Shown here in pieces: positions 54,779 through 63,698 of a stretch of 64,000 bases of DNA. The notes below the pieces were generated by a model. It was not told where the DNA came from. It was given only the letters and a program-made list of their open reading frames with translations, and did not search any database. The stretch covers positions 558,001-622,000 of the forward strand of contig OZ241910.1 of the NCBI GenBank assembly GCA_965203755.1, written 5' to 3'. The stretch is from UBA6055 sp965203755. GTDB taxonomy: Bacteria > Chloroflexota > Anaerolineae > Aggregatilineales > Phototrophicaceae. Position 1 is the stretch's first letter; each line of letters starts with the position of its first letter. Both the position numbers and the translations under genes were made by a program.

Positions 54779-56184
54779 TCATCCCGTCCAGCCAGCTGCC
54801 TTTGTGACCGCGTCTTGAGCAGCCGTCTGTCAATCTCGCCCACCCGCTCCTGATGGCTTGTCCACCAATCAGGGTCGCGTTGGGCATCCAGTTCGGCAAC
54901 TGTTTTACCCTGCTGCTCGACCCAAGTATAATACTTGAGATTATGCCAACGTTCGCGTGTCTGGCGCGTGCCTTCCATAATCCAGTCAACCCCGGCGCGG
55001 TGGAAAACGCCATCCACAATCGCCGTCGCGGCGGCTTCATCCAGCGCTCCCCGAGCCTGCCGCATTCGCGCCATCACCGAATGGTAGCGCTCCATCGCAT
55101 CGGTGGCGACGGTCACAATGACATCATCCGCCGACATATTATAATATCTGGCGGTCTTGATGGCGCCGATGATATTGCAGATTCCACTAATGCCGAGGAT
55201 TTGCGCCAAATCATCGACCAGGCTTGGCTGGATTCCGAACCGCGCGGTCAAGACCTTCCGCCCGGCTGTTTCCGCCAATACGCGCAAGCCATTGAGCGCA
55301 TCCATGTCATCAATCGCCATGAGAGCATCCATATTGAGGACATTGTGAATCCAGGTGACATGCTTGTCGCCGATTCCCTGAATCTCATGGGCGCCATAGC
55401 CGTTGCTGTGGAGCGTCGGACACTGAATGGGTTCTAAGCCGACAATTTTGTGGTCATGCCAAGCCTGTTTGAGGCGGTCGCCGGCGGCAATCGTCCCGGC
55501 GCTGCCCATAGCCGAAACATAAGCCGAAACCTTGCCTTTGCCGATTCCTCTTTGCTTCAATTCATCCGCCAACTCGATAACGGTGCTGCCGGTCACATAA
55601 TAATGAAAGCGGTAGTTGCCCATTACCTCAAACTGATTGAGAATCCGGATTTTGGGGTCGCTTCGGCGCAGCCGCTTGACCTCATCGTAGATTTCCTTGA
55701 CATTGCTTTCGCTGCCGGCCGTCCGGATAATTTTGGCGCCATAACGGGTTATGCGCTCAAAACGTTCTTGGCTCATCTCCTCCGGCAAGACAACAACGCT
55801 GTCGTATTCCATGCGGCAGCCGATAAACGCGCCGCCAATTCCATAGTTGCCGGTGGAGGGCCACACCAGAGTATGCACATTGGGGTCCACTTCGCCCAGC
55901 AGCTGTTTTTCGAGCAGGACCGAATAAGCCGCCCCCACTTTATGACTGCCAGAGGGAAAATCCATCCCATAAATCACGACGATTTCAGCATCGACGCCGG
56001 TCAGTTCTTTCGGCAGGACCAGGTGATATACCTGATTGTCCTGGTCGCGCCAGGTGATGTTAAACAGGTTGAGCGGGTTGAGCGGATCCGCCGTCAAAGC
56101 CCGAATGGCATCCCGACGAATGCTCGGAGCTATCTTTTGCGGGTGCAGCATTTCTTCAAATGTTGGGCCGGTAATCACAGCCAT
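54775..56184 (-). CDS. PLP-dependent lyase-like enzyme (fold type II)
   Basis: A 469-residue fold-type II PLP enzyme. The Schiff-base Lys is in SGSHKVGAAYSV and the phosphate loop area reads GSAGTIAAGD. It is distant from cysteine synthase and threonine synthase. In the known purine cluster the slot beside YgeW/YgeY belongs to YgeX, diaminopropionate ammonia-lyase; this protein is longer than YgeX (about 398 residues) and does not look like a close copy, but may do the same step. Start at ATG 56184 just after GAGGAG. The longer ORF upstream overlaps the glycosyltransferase gene. Confidence 0.75.
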   Translation of the reverse strand: MAVITGPTFEEMLHPQKIAPSIRRDAIRALTADPLNPLNLFNITWRDQDNQVYHLVLPKELTGVDAEIVVIYGMDFPSGSHKVGAAYSVLLEKQLLGEVDPNVHTLVWPSTGNYGIGGAFIGCRMEYDSVVVLPEEMSQERFERITRYGAKIIRTAGSESNVKEIYDEVKRLRRSDPKIRILNQFEVMGNYRFHYYVTGSTVIELADELKQRGIGKGKVSAYVSAMGSAGTIAAGDRLKQAWHDHKIVGLEPIQCPTLHSNGYGAHEIQGIGDKHVTWIHNVLNMDALMAIDDMDALNGLRVLAETAGRKVLTARFGIQPSLVDDLAQILGISGICNIIGAIKTARYYNMSADDVIVTVATDAMERYHSVMARMRQARGALDEAAATAIVDGVFHRAGVDWIMEGTRQTRERWHNLKYYTWVEQQGKTVAELDAQRDPDWWTSHQERVGEIDRRLLKTRSQRQLAGRDE

Positions 56185-56200
56185 ACTCCTCAAATCCAGG

Positions 56201-57187
56201 TCATTCGACAGCGCCGGGATGAATGTGCTGGTTCGCCGCCTGCGGCTGCTCCAGCCCGGCGGTGGACGCCACCACATAAAGCGGCCGGTCGCGGGTTTCG
56301 TCATAGTTGCGGGCGACATACTGACCAATGATAAACAGGAAAAACAACTGAAAGGAGCTTAAAAGCATCAGCAGGACAATGGTGGTGGCTTGCCCGCCAA
56401 AAAAATCCGCCCCCATTGTCAGCCGCAAAACTGAAATGACCGCGGCGACCCCCAGCGACAGAAAACCCAAGATGAAACTGATCAATACCATAACCTGCAA
56501 TGGAAAAAAGGAAAAGCTGGTGACCGCGTCCAAAGCAAAGGCAATCATCTTGGGCAAGGGGTATTTGGTCTCGCCCCAGGCGCGTTCTTTGCGGACATAT
56601 TCGACGCCGGTCTGCTTGAATCCAGCCCAGCTGGTCATGCCGCGAATAAAACGATGGTGTTCGCGCATTTGCCGTAAAACGTTGGCGACTTTCTCGTCCA
56701 TCAAACGAAAATCACCGGTATCCACCGGGATATCGATGTCAGTAATCCGATGAATAAGGCGATAAAACAGTTTGGCGCTTAATTTCTTGGACATGCTTTC
56801 GCCTTTGCGTTCGGCGCGAACCGCATAGACGACGTCATAGCCATCCTTCCATTTGGCAATCAATTCGGGAATCACCGCCGGCGGGTCCTGCAAGTCGGCA
56901 TCAATAAGCACCACCGCCCGCCCCGAAGCATAATCAATGCCGGCGGTAACGGCAATCTGATGACCGAAGTTGCGGGCAAAATTGATGACCTTGATATGTG
57001 GATTTTCCTGCGCGATGTCCAGCATCAGTTCAAGCGAACCATCAGCGCTGCCATCATTGACCATCAGCAGTTCCCAGGATTCGCCGGTGGCATCCATCAC
57101 CGCCTGGACTTCCCGGCAGAAGGGGCGCAGGTTTCCGGCTTCATTATATACCGGCGCAACGATTGAATATACCGGTCTGTCGGTCAT
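56201..57187 (-). CDS. Family 2 glycosyltransferase (DPM1/GtrB-like)
   Basis: A 328-residue membrane-linked glycosyltransferase. The GT2 domain (about 1-225) has APVYNEAGNL, NDGSADGS and DADLQDPP, the metal-binding DxD-type motif. Two membrane helices follow (about 230-255 and 268-292), as in GtrB/ArnC-type enzymes that load polyprenyl phosphate with sugar. It has no clear link to purine breakdown yet abuts the threonine-synthase-like gene by one base. Confidence 0.88.
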   Translation of the reverse strand: MTDRPVYSIVAPVYNEAGNLRPFCREVQAVMDATGESWELLMVNDGSADGSLELMLDIAQENPHIKVINFARNFGHQIAVTAGIDYASGRAVVLIDADLQDPPAVIPELIAKWKDGYDVVYAVRAERKGESMSKKLSAKLFYRLIHRITDIDIPVDTGDFRLMDEKVANVLRQMREHHRFIRGMTSWAGFKQTGVEYVRKERAWGETKYPLPKMIAFALDAVTSFSFFPLQVMVLISFILGFLSLGVAAVISVLRLTMGADFFGGQATTIVLLMLLSSFQLFFLFIIGQYVARNYDETRDRPLYVVASTAGLEQPQAANQHIHPGAVE

Positions 57188-57188
57188 A

Positions 57189-58439
57189 TTATCTGACTTG
57201 TCTCAATGCTTGGCGTACCGCATCGATGTTGGGCGCGACGCGGATGCCCTGCGCCACCGACTGCCGGGCGCGGGCGACATCCTTGAGTCCGTTGCCTGTG
57301 ATCAGCAGACACAGGCTTTCTTCAGCATGGATCAAACCCGACCGAACCGCCCGTTTGGCACCGGCGAAGGCGGCGGCGGCGGCCGGCTCGGCAAAGACAG
57401 CCGCCAGTTGGGCAAGCTGCGGGATGGCGGCGACAATCTCATCATCCGATACAGTGACAAAGGCGCCGGCGGTTTCTCGCACCGCCCGCAGGGCTTTGGC
57501 ACGGTCACGCGGAAGTTCCGCCGCGATGCTGTCGGCAATGGTCTCGACCGCGGTCCGGTGGATATCGGCGGCCGGCAGCCCCTTTTCCCAAGCCTGCGCC
57601 AGGACCGCGCTGCCGCGCGCCTGTACGCCAACAAGCCGCGGGATTCTGTCGATCCAGCCCAAGCGGCGCAAATCCGCAAAACCTTTATGAAGTCCACTGA
57701 TAATACTGCCATCACCGACGCTGACCGCTACCACATCCGGCACATGCCATTGCAGCTGTTCGGCAATCTCCAGCGCTGCCGTTTTCTTGCCTTCGGTTGT
57801 AAATGGATTGACGCCGGTGTTGCGCGAATACCAGCCTTCCGCCACGCAAATTTCCATGCACAGGTCAAAAGCATCGTCATACGTCCCTTCGACCAGCAAA
57901 ACTTGGGCGCCATAGACCAGCAGCTGCGCGATTTTGGCTTCGGGCGCCGTCTGCGGCACAAAGATGAGAATATCGATTTCAGGCAGCGACGCCCCCAGCC
58001 CAGCCAACGCGGCGGCGGCATTGCCGGTGCTTGCCGTACACACTGTCCCGATGCCCTGTTCCAGCGCCCGCGCCAAAACCAGGGCGCTCGCCCGGTCTTT
58101 GAGGGAGCCGGTTGGATTCGCGCCATCATCTTTGACCCAGGCACGATCCACGCCCAGGCATTGGGCGATACGCGGCGCATTATACAAAGGCGTCCAGCCT
58201 ACGTTCAAGGGCGGCGCCCGGCTGTCCGGGGCGACCGGCAGGAGCGCATGATAACGCCAGCAGTCCGTCCGCCCGGTGGCGCCAAGTTCATCGCGGTCAA
58301 GGCCGCTTCTTAGCGCCTGATAATCATAGAGAATATCCAGCGTTCCCAACTCGCCATGCGCCGGGCAGGTATAGGTCACGGCATCGCGTGAATAGGCGCA
58401 GCCGCCGACAGCGCATCGCAGTTCTTTTATTTCCGCCAT
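57189..58439 (-). CDS. Threonine synthase-like PLP enzyme
   Basis: A 416-residue fold-type II PLP enzyme. The N-terminus has a Cys-rich strand (CAVGGCAYSRDAVTYTCPAHG), as in many bacterial threonine synthases that carry a zinc ribbon. The PLP Lys lies in NPTGSLKDRAS and the Ser/Asn contact in TASTGNAAAALAG; SVGDGSIISG is the phosphate-binding loop. True threonine synthase or a relative acting on 2,3-diaminopropionate are both possible. Confidence 0.8.
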   Translation of the reverse strand: MAEIKELRCAVGGCAYSRDAVTYTCPAHGELGTLDILYDYQALRSGLDRDELGATGRTDCWRYHALLPVAPDSRAPPLNVGWTPLYNAPRIAQCLGVDRAWVKDDGANPTGSLKDRASALVLARALEQGIGTVCTASTGNAAAALAGLGASLPEIDILIFVPQTAPEAKIAQLLVYGAQVLLVEGTYDDAFDLCMEICVAEGWYSRNTGVNPFTTEGKKTAALEIAEQLQWHVPDVVAVSVGDGSIISGLHKGFADLRRLGWIDRIPRLVGVQARGSAVLAQAWEKGLPAADIHRTAVETIADSIAAELPRDRAKALRAVRETAGAFVTVSDDEIVAAIPQLAQLAAVFAEPAAAAAFAGAKRAVRSGLIHAEESLCLLITGNGLKDVARARQSVAQGIRVAPNIDAVRQALRQVR

Positions 58440-58508
58440 GGCATGCTTATCCTGTTGATTGGAGGGCGCATCGCCTGCTGAATATACACATTATTTTATT
58501 CTTTGCCT

Positions 58509-59462
58509 TTATTCACCGGGGACAATCCTTGTACCGGTCTCGCCATGCAGCGCCCGCGTCAGGTTCATCGGGTCGGTGATGATGGCGCGGGGGCCGCCAT
58601 TATGGACAAAATCAATCGCCGCCTCGATTTTGGGATACATGCTGCCGCGGGCAAAGTGCCCTTGCGCCAAATAGCGCTGCGCCGACCGCACGGTCATTTC
58701 ATCCACGGCTTCTTCCCGCGGCGTGTTAAAGTTGAGGCAGACTTTTTCGATGCTGGTAGAGATAAGCAGAAGGTCAGCGCGCAGTGTTTGCGCCAGCAGG
58801 CTGCTGGCGTGATCTTTGTCGATGACCGCATCAATGCCGCGCAGACTGCCGACTTCGTTGCGAACCACCGGCACGCCGCCGCCGCCGCAGACAATGACAA
58901 TATACCCGCTAAGCACCAAAGCCTGAATGGCATGAATTTCGTTAATGCTCAAGGGTTTGGGAGATGCCACCGCCCGCCGCCAGCCCCGTCCGGCATCTTC
59001 CATCAGCTGCCAGCCTTCCGTCCGAGCCGCGTCGGCTTCGGTCGCCGACAGAAAACTGCCGATGGGCTTGGTCGGACGGTCAAAAGCCGGGTCTTCGGGG
59101 TCAACGCGCATTTGTGTGATAATGGTCGCCACCGTATGATTCATGCCCACCCGCCGCAGTGAATTGTCCAAAGCCTGCTGAAGCATATAGCCAATACTGC
59201 CTTGGGTATCGGCAACCACCAGGTCAAGCGGTACATCGTGGAGGTTTTCCTCGCGCTTGGCAATCTCGGCACGGCGCAGAATATAGCCGACCTGCGGCCC
59301 ATTGCCGTGGGTAATCACCACCTGCCAGCCATCGGCGATCATATCGGCGATATGGCCGCAGGTTTCGCGCACGGCGTCCCATTGGCGGACAATATCAGGG
59401 TTGCCGGGGTCAGTAATCAGCGAATTGCCGCCGATAGCCACCACAACCAGCTTATCAATCAT
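58509..59462 (-). CDS. arcC: Carbamate kinase
   Basis: Makes ATP from carbamoyl phosphate and ADP. The motifs VVAIGGNSLI, ITHGNGPQVG, VVADTQGSIGYMLQQAL, CGGGGVPV and VIDKDHASSLLA are diagnostic. It is the energy-yielding step of the purine cluster, next to YgeW, in the position of E. coli yqeA. The 317 residues fit. Confidence 0.95.
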   Translation of the reverse strand: MIDKLVVVAIGGNSLITDPGNPDIVRQWDAVRETCGHIADMIADGWQVVITHGNGPQVGYILRRAEIAKREENLHDVPLDLVVADTQGSIGYMLQQALDNSLRRVGMNHTVATIITQMRVDPEDPAFDRPTKPIGSFLSATEADAARTEGWQLMEDAGRGWRRAVASPKPLSINEIHAIQALVLSGYIVIVCGGGGVPVVRNEVGSLRGIDAVIDKDHASSLLAQTLRADLLLISTSIEKVCLNFNTPREEAVDEMTVRSAQRYLAQGHFARGSMYPKIEAAIDFVHNGGPRAIITDPMNLTRALHGETGTRIVPGE

Positions 59463-59576
59463 ACCAAGCCGCCTTCATCGGAAACCTGAATGACAAGTTC
59501 ATCAGCCCAAGCGCCTGCCATCATTATAACAAACTTCAGGCGGCATGCCCCTGCGCCAGGCAATGCGATGCGGGCA

Positions 59577-60557
59577 TCAGCGCATGGTCAATGCCATCGC
59601 CGCCTTCTGAACATGCAGGCGGTTTTCAGCTTCGTCATAGACCACGCTCTGTCGGCCATCAATCACACTGTCGGTCACTTCAATGCTGCGGTCAGCCGGC
59701 AGGCAGTGCATGTAAATGGCATGGTCTTTCGCCAGCGCCATCCGCCGGTCATCAGCGATCCAATCGCTGTATTGAGCGCCAATCCGGGCTGATTCCTCAT
59801 CGTCTTCGGTCGTCAGCCAACTCCCCCAACTCTTGGGATAAAGGATATCAGCCCCTTCAAAGCCAGCGTCAAAATCGTCCAGGATTTCAAAGGAGCCGCC
59901 GTGGCGGCGGCTGTTTGCCCGCGCCTGTTCAACGATATCCGGCATCAGCCTGTATTCTGGCGGCCGGGTCAGGCGAACATCCATGCCAAAGCGCGTCATC
60001 AGCAAGACCAGACTTTGCGGGACTGAAATCGGCTTTTGATAGCTGGCGGCGTAAGCCCAACTGACATTAATGGTTTTGCCGCGCAGGTCGCGGCCGAATT
60101 TTTCCTGGATGGTCATCAAGTCAGCCAAGATTTGAAAAGGATGATAGATATCGCACTGCATGTTGAGCACCGGCACGCGGCTGGCGCGGGCGACGGCCTT
60201 GATGTAGCCGTTGCCGAATTGCCAGTCACACTGTCGTATCGCAATGCCATCGGCATAGCGCCCGACGATTTCGCCAATTTCCTTGGCGGTGTCACCGTGG
60301 CTGATCTGCGTGGTGGCGCTGTCAATAAACTGCGCGTGTCCGCCCAACTGCGCCATGCCGGCTTCAAAGCTGACGCGAGTGCGGGTGCTGGTGAAAAAAA
60401 ACAGCATCGCCAGCACCTTGTCGCGCAGCAGGGCATGAGCCTCGCCCATCGCCCGCCTGCGTTTCAAGTCCCAGGCGACATCGAGCAGGGTTTCGATTTC
60501 TTCCTTTGACCAATCCTGCGTGCTAATCAGATCGCGGCCTCTAAGGTCGGTTTGCAT
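59577..60557 (-). CDS. ygeW: Knotted carbamoyltransferase YgeW
   Basis: A 326-residue carbamoyltransferase. The carbamoyl-phosphate motif STRTR lies in FFFTSTRTRVSFEAGMAQLG, and HCLPAD near the end matches the ornithine carbamoyltransferase fold. The YgeW group is marked by ISHGDTAKEI and IAIRQC stretches. It is thought to release carbamoyl phosphate from an allantoin-like or ureido intermediate, which carbamate kinase then uses. It lies just upstream of arcC. Confidence 0.92.
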   Translation of the reverse strand: MQTDLRGRDLISTQDWSKEEIETLLDVAWDLKRRRAMGEAHALLRDKVLAMLFFFTSTRTRVSFEAGMAQLGGHAQFIDSATTQISHGDTAKEIGEIVGRYADGIAIRQCDWQFGNGYIKAVARASRVPVLNMQCDIYHPFQILADLMTIQEKFGRDLRGKTINVSWAYAASYQKPISVPQSLVLLMTRFGMDVRLTRPPEYRLMPDIVEQARANSRRHGGSFEILDDFDAGFEGADILYPKSWGSWLTTEDDEESARIGAQYSDWIADDRRMALAKDHAIYMHCLPADRSIEVTDSVIDGRQSVVYDEAENRLHVQKAAMALTMR

Positions 60558-60662
60558 AAGTCCATTACTCCCGGTGTAACGTTGCCAAATCCACTCAAAG
60601 CCATCCAGACGGATGCTGTCGAGGTCAGTCGATTCGATCCAAAAACAGCCTGCCCGACAGCC

Positions 60663-61871
60663 TCATCCCTGAATCGTTTGCAGCAAGGCAGATGGAAACA
60701 GGGCATACCATTCGGTCGATTTGACCACATCGTCAAACGCCACCTGATCCAATACCGTGTGGGCATGAACTTCATCGCCAGGCGCAAAGCCGATACTGGG
60801 GATGCCCGCCTTGCCAGCCCAATAAATGCCATTAGTGGAAAAATCCCATTTTCCAGTGCCAATGTCACCATACAATGCCTGTCCTGCCGCCAAGCCAGCT
60901 TTGACGATAGGAGCGTCCTCGGGATAAGCCCAGGCCGGATAGATCTTATCCAGTGGAAAGACGAAGCCGGTATAGCTTGGCTCGTCATACACCAGAATTT
61001 CGGCATGGATATCATCCCGGGCGCCGATCATTTTCTGCAAGCGCCGCAATTCGGTTTGGGGTTCTTCGCCAAAGGTGATGCGCCGGTCTATATAAATCGT
61101 CGCTTCGTCCGGCACCGCGTTGATGCTGGGGGTTTTGACATCCATATCGGTCACGGTGATGCGCCCGTGTCCCAGAAATTCATGGTCCCCCAGTTCCGGT
61201 TCCATTTGGCTGATGCGTTCAATAATGGGAAGCAGTTTGTAGATGGCATTGTCGCCCAGATAGTTGCTGGCGGCATGGGCGCTGCGGCCTTTGGCGACAA
61301 TTTTGAATTCAACCCGGCCTTTATGCCCGCGGTAAATCTGCATTTTGGTGGGTTCGCCAATGACCACAAAATCGGGCTTGACCCCTTCGGTCTGAACAAA
61401 AGCATGCGGCGCCTGCCCGTCATTCCACTCTTCCATGTTGCCAAAATAATAAGCTGTGAAGCCGTCGAGCAAGCCGAGTTCTTTGGCAATCGCCAAGCCA
61501 TAGACCATGCCCGGCGTAGCGCCCTTGGCATCGCAAGCGCCGCGCGCATACAGAATATCGTCTTCCACCTTGCCCTCAAAGGGGTCCCAACTCCACTCCT
61601 CCGGGTCGCCGACGCCAACGGTGTCGATATGACTGTCATAGAGCAGGACTTTGTCGCCGTCGCCGATCCTGCCGGCGATATTCCCCATTTTGTCCCACCA
61701 GACCTCGTCATAATCGAGCTTTTTCATCTCGGCCGCAATCCGTTCGCCGCATTCGCGAATATGATTCTCCACGCTGGGGATGGCGCAGATTTCACACAAA
61801 AACCTGATGATATTTTCGCGCTCCGCTTCGACTCGGATTTTCAGCTTTTCCAACTTCGCTTGATTCACCAT
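60663..61871 (-). CDS. ygeY: YgeY-type M20 hydrolase
   Basis: A 402-residue M20-family metal-dependent amidohydrolase/peptidase of the group called selenium-metabolism-linked YgeY. Metal ligands are seen in YDSHIDTVGVGD, GACDAKGATPGMVYG and the Glu pair NMEEWND; SAHAASNYLGDNAIYKLLP is the dimer region. In the purine pathway it probably opens an amide or ureide. It stands between ade and ygeW. Confidence 0.9.
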   Translation of the reverse strand: MVNQAKLEKLKIRVEAERENIIRFLCEICAIPSVENHIRECGERIAAEMKKLDYDEVWWDKMGNIAGRIGDGDKVLLYDSHIDTVGVGDPEEWSWDPFEGKVEDDILYARGACDAKGATPGMVYGLAIAKELGLLDGFTAYYFGNMEEWNDGQAPHAFVQTEGVKPDFVVIGEPTKMQIYRGHKGRVEFKIVAKGRSAHAASNYLGDNAIYKLLPIIERISQMEPELGDHEFLGHGRITVTDMDVKTPSINAVPDEATIYIDRRITFGEEPQTELRRLQKMIGARDDIHAEILVYDEPSYTGFVFPLDKIYPAWAYPEDAPIVKAGLAAGQALYGDIGTGKWDFSTNGIYWAGKAGIPSIGFAPGDEVHAHTVLDQVAFDDVVKSTEWYALFPSALLQTIQG

Positions 61872-61946
61872 GCTGTTTCCTGTGGGTTGCCTGGCTCAAT
61901 AAATGTTCATACTTTAACGAAAAATCGCCCATCTGCACAGATAAAT

Positions 61947-63654
61947 TTAGACAAACAAGTCAATCAATTTGAATTGTTCGACATCCACCAAACCCATGTC
62001 GGTCAGTTTGAGCTTGGGGATGACTTCGAGGCCCATAAAACTCATCGCCATAAAGGGATCGCTCATGCGGCTGCCCAATTTATGCGCCTCTTTGATTAAT
62101 CGGTCATATTGCGCCCGCACCTCCTCAATCGGAGATTGACTCAGCAGGCCAGCTACCGGCAGCGGCAAACGCGCCAAGACTTGATTTTTATCGACCGCCG
62201 CCAAGCCGCCGCCCATTTCTACAATGGCGTGCACAGCCCGCTTCATGCTGATATCATCAACGCCAATGACCGCCAGATTATGATGGTCGTGAGCAACCGT
62301 GCCGGCGATGGCGCCACGCTTAAGCCCAAAACCCTTGATAAAACCTTTGCCGATATTCCCGCTGGCGCGATGCCGTTCCACCATGGCAAACTTCAAAATA
62401 TCGCGCTCGACATCGCTGACAGCCAAACCATCAGCAAGCGCCGCGCGATCCACAAAATGCTCGGTCACGACTTGATCTCTGACAGCCTCGATGACATGAA
62501 TTTTGTCCCCCTGCGCCGGGATCGAAAAGTCGAGCGCATCCAGCTTGATGTTCAGCGCGCCGCGCAAATCATGCGGACGTTCGCTTGACCGCCCAAGGAC
62601 CATCTCACCGGACTCAGCCACCAGCAAGCCGCCCCGATAGACCTGCTCGGGAACAAAGCTCTCCAAATCTGAAAAGACTACCAGGTCGGCGTACTTGCCC
62701 GGCGCAGCAGCGCCATGCTTCTTCAAGCCAAAATAACGCGCGCTGTTAATCGTACCCATCCGAATCGCCGTCATTGGGTCGATTCCATGCTCAATCGCCA
62801 CTCGAATCATACCATCAATCGATCCCTTGTCGATGAGGTCGGCCGGTATTCGATCATCGGTGCAGAAGCAAATCGAACCATGATTTTCCGGCGTAATCAA
62901 CGGCAGCAGCGGGACAAGGTTGCGAGTCGCTGTTCCTTCTCGAATAAAGATGGTCAGACCCAAGCGGAGTTTTTCCAGCGCTTCGGCGACAGAGGTGCAT
63001 TCATGTTCGCTTTGAATGCCAGCCGTAACATAAGCGTTCAGCATGGCGCCAGTCATGCCCGGCGCGTGACCATCCAGTATGCGGCGCCGGTACAGTCCGA
63101 TTTTGTCGAGCATGCCTTCGTCGCCCAGCGCCACGCCCGGATAATTCATCAATTCCGCCAAGCCAAGCACCCAGGGATGATGAAGCAGTTCGCCAAGATC
63201 TTCGGCTTCCAGACGCGCGCCCGATGTTTCCATTTCAGTCGCCGGCACGCAACTGGATGCCATCACATACATGCTCATCATGCCATGCCTAGCCCGTTCC
63301 AGCATAAAATGGATTCCCTCAAGCCCCATCACATTGGCGATTTCATGGGGATCGGCAATGACTGTGGTCACGCCATGCGGCAAAACCGCGCGGGCAAATT
63401 CGGGCGGCGTGACCAGGCTGCTTTCGATATGCACATGGGCATCGATCAACCCCGGCGCGACATACCTGGCCTTCAAGTCGATTTTCCTGTTCAGCCTCAT
63501 AGCCGGCGCCCAAGGCAACAATATGGCGGTCATGGATAACCAGGTCGGCGGCATGGATTTCGCCGCTAATCACATTGACCAGCCTTGCATTCCGTAAAAT
63601 CAAGTCGGCCGGCCGATCCCCGCGGGCGGCAGCCAGACGATCAACAATAGACAT
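61947..63654 (-). CDS. ade: Adenine deaminase, interrupted by a one-base frameshift
   Basis: Converts adenine to hypoxanthine and ammonia. The N-terminal part (MSIVDRLAAARGDRPADL to GYEAEQE, from 63654) and the rest (KARYVAPGLIDAHVHIESS onward) lie in two frames. Removing one A from the AAAA run (minus strand, 63482-63485) joins them as EAEQE-IDLKARYVAPG, the normal family sequence. Metal ligands are in DAHVHIESS; CFCTDDR carries the deaminase motif and the C-terminal domain ends with SFMGLEVIPKLKLTDMGLVD. The body ORF alone could start at 63554. Either a sequencing error or a fresh mutation. Confidence 0.85.
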
Positions 63655-63698
63655 TCCGACACCTCCTGAAAAACCAGTCGCTTCAATCCCGAATGGCG

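Noticed and set aside
60552..62099. 515-codon plus-strand ORF opposite ygeY and ade
   Set aside because: Antisense to two genes with clear catalytic motifs; long only because of GC-rich codon structure.
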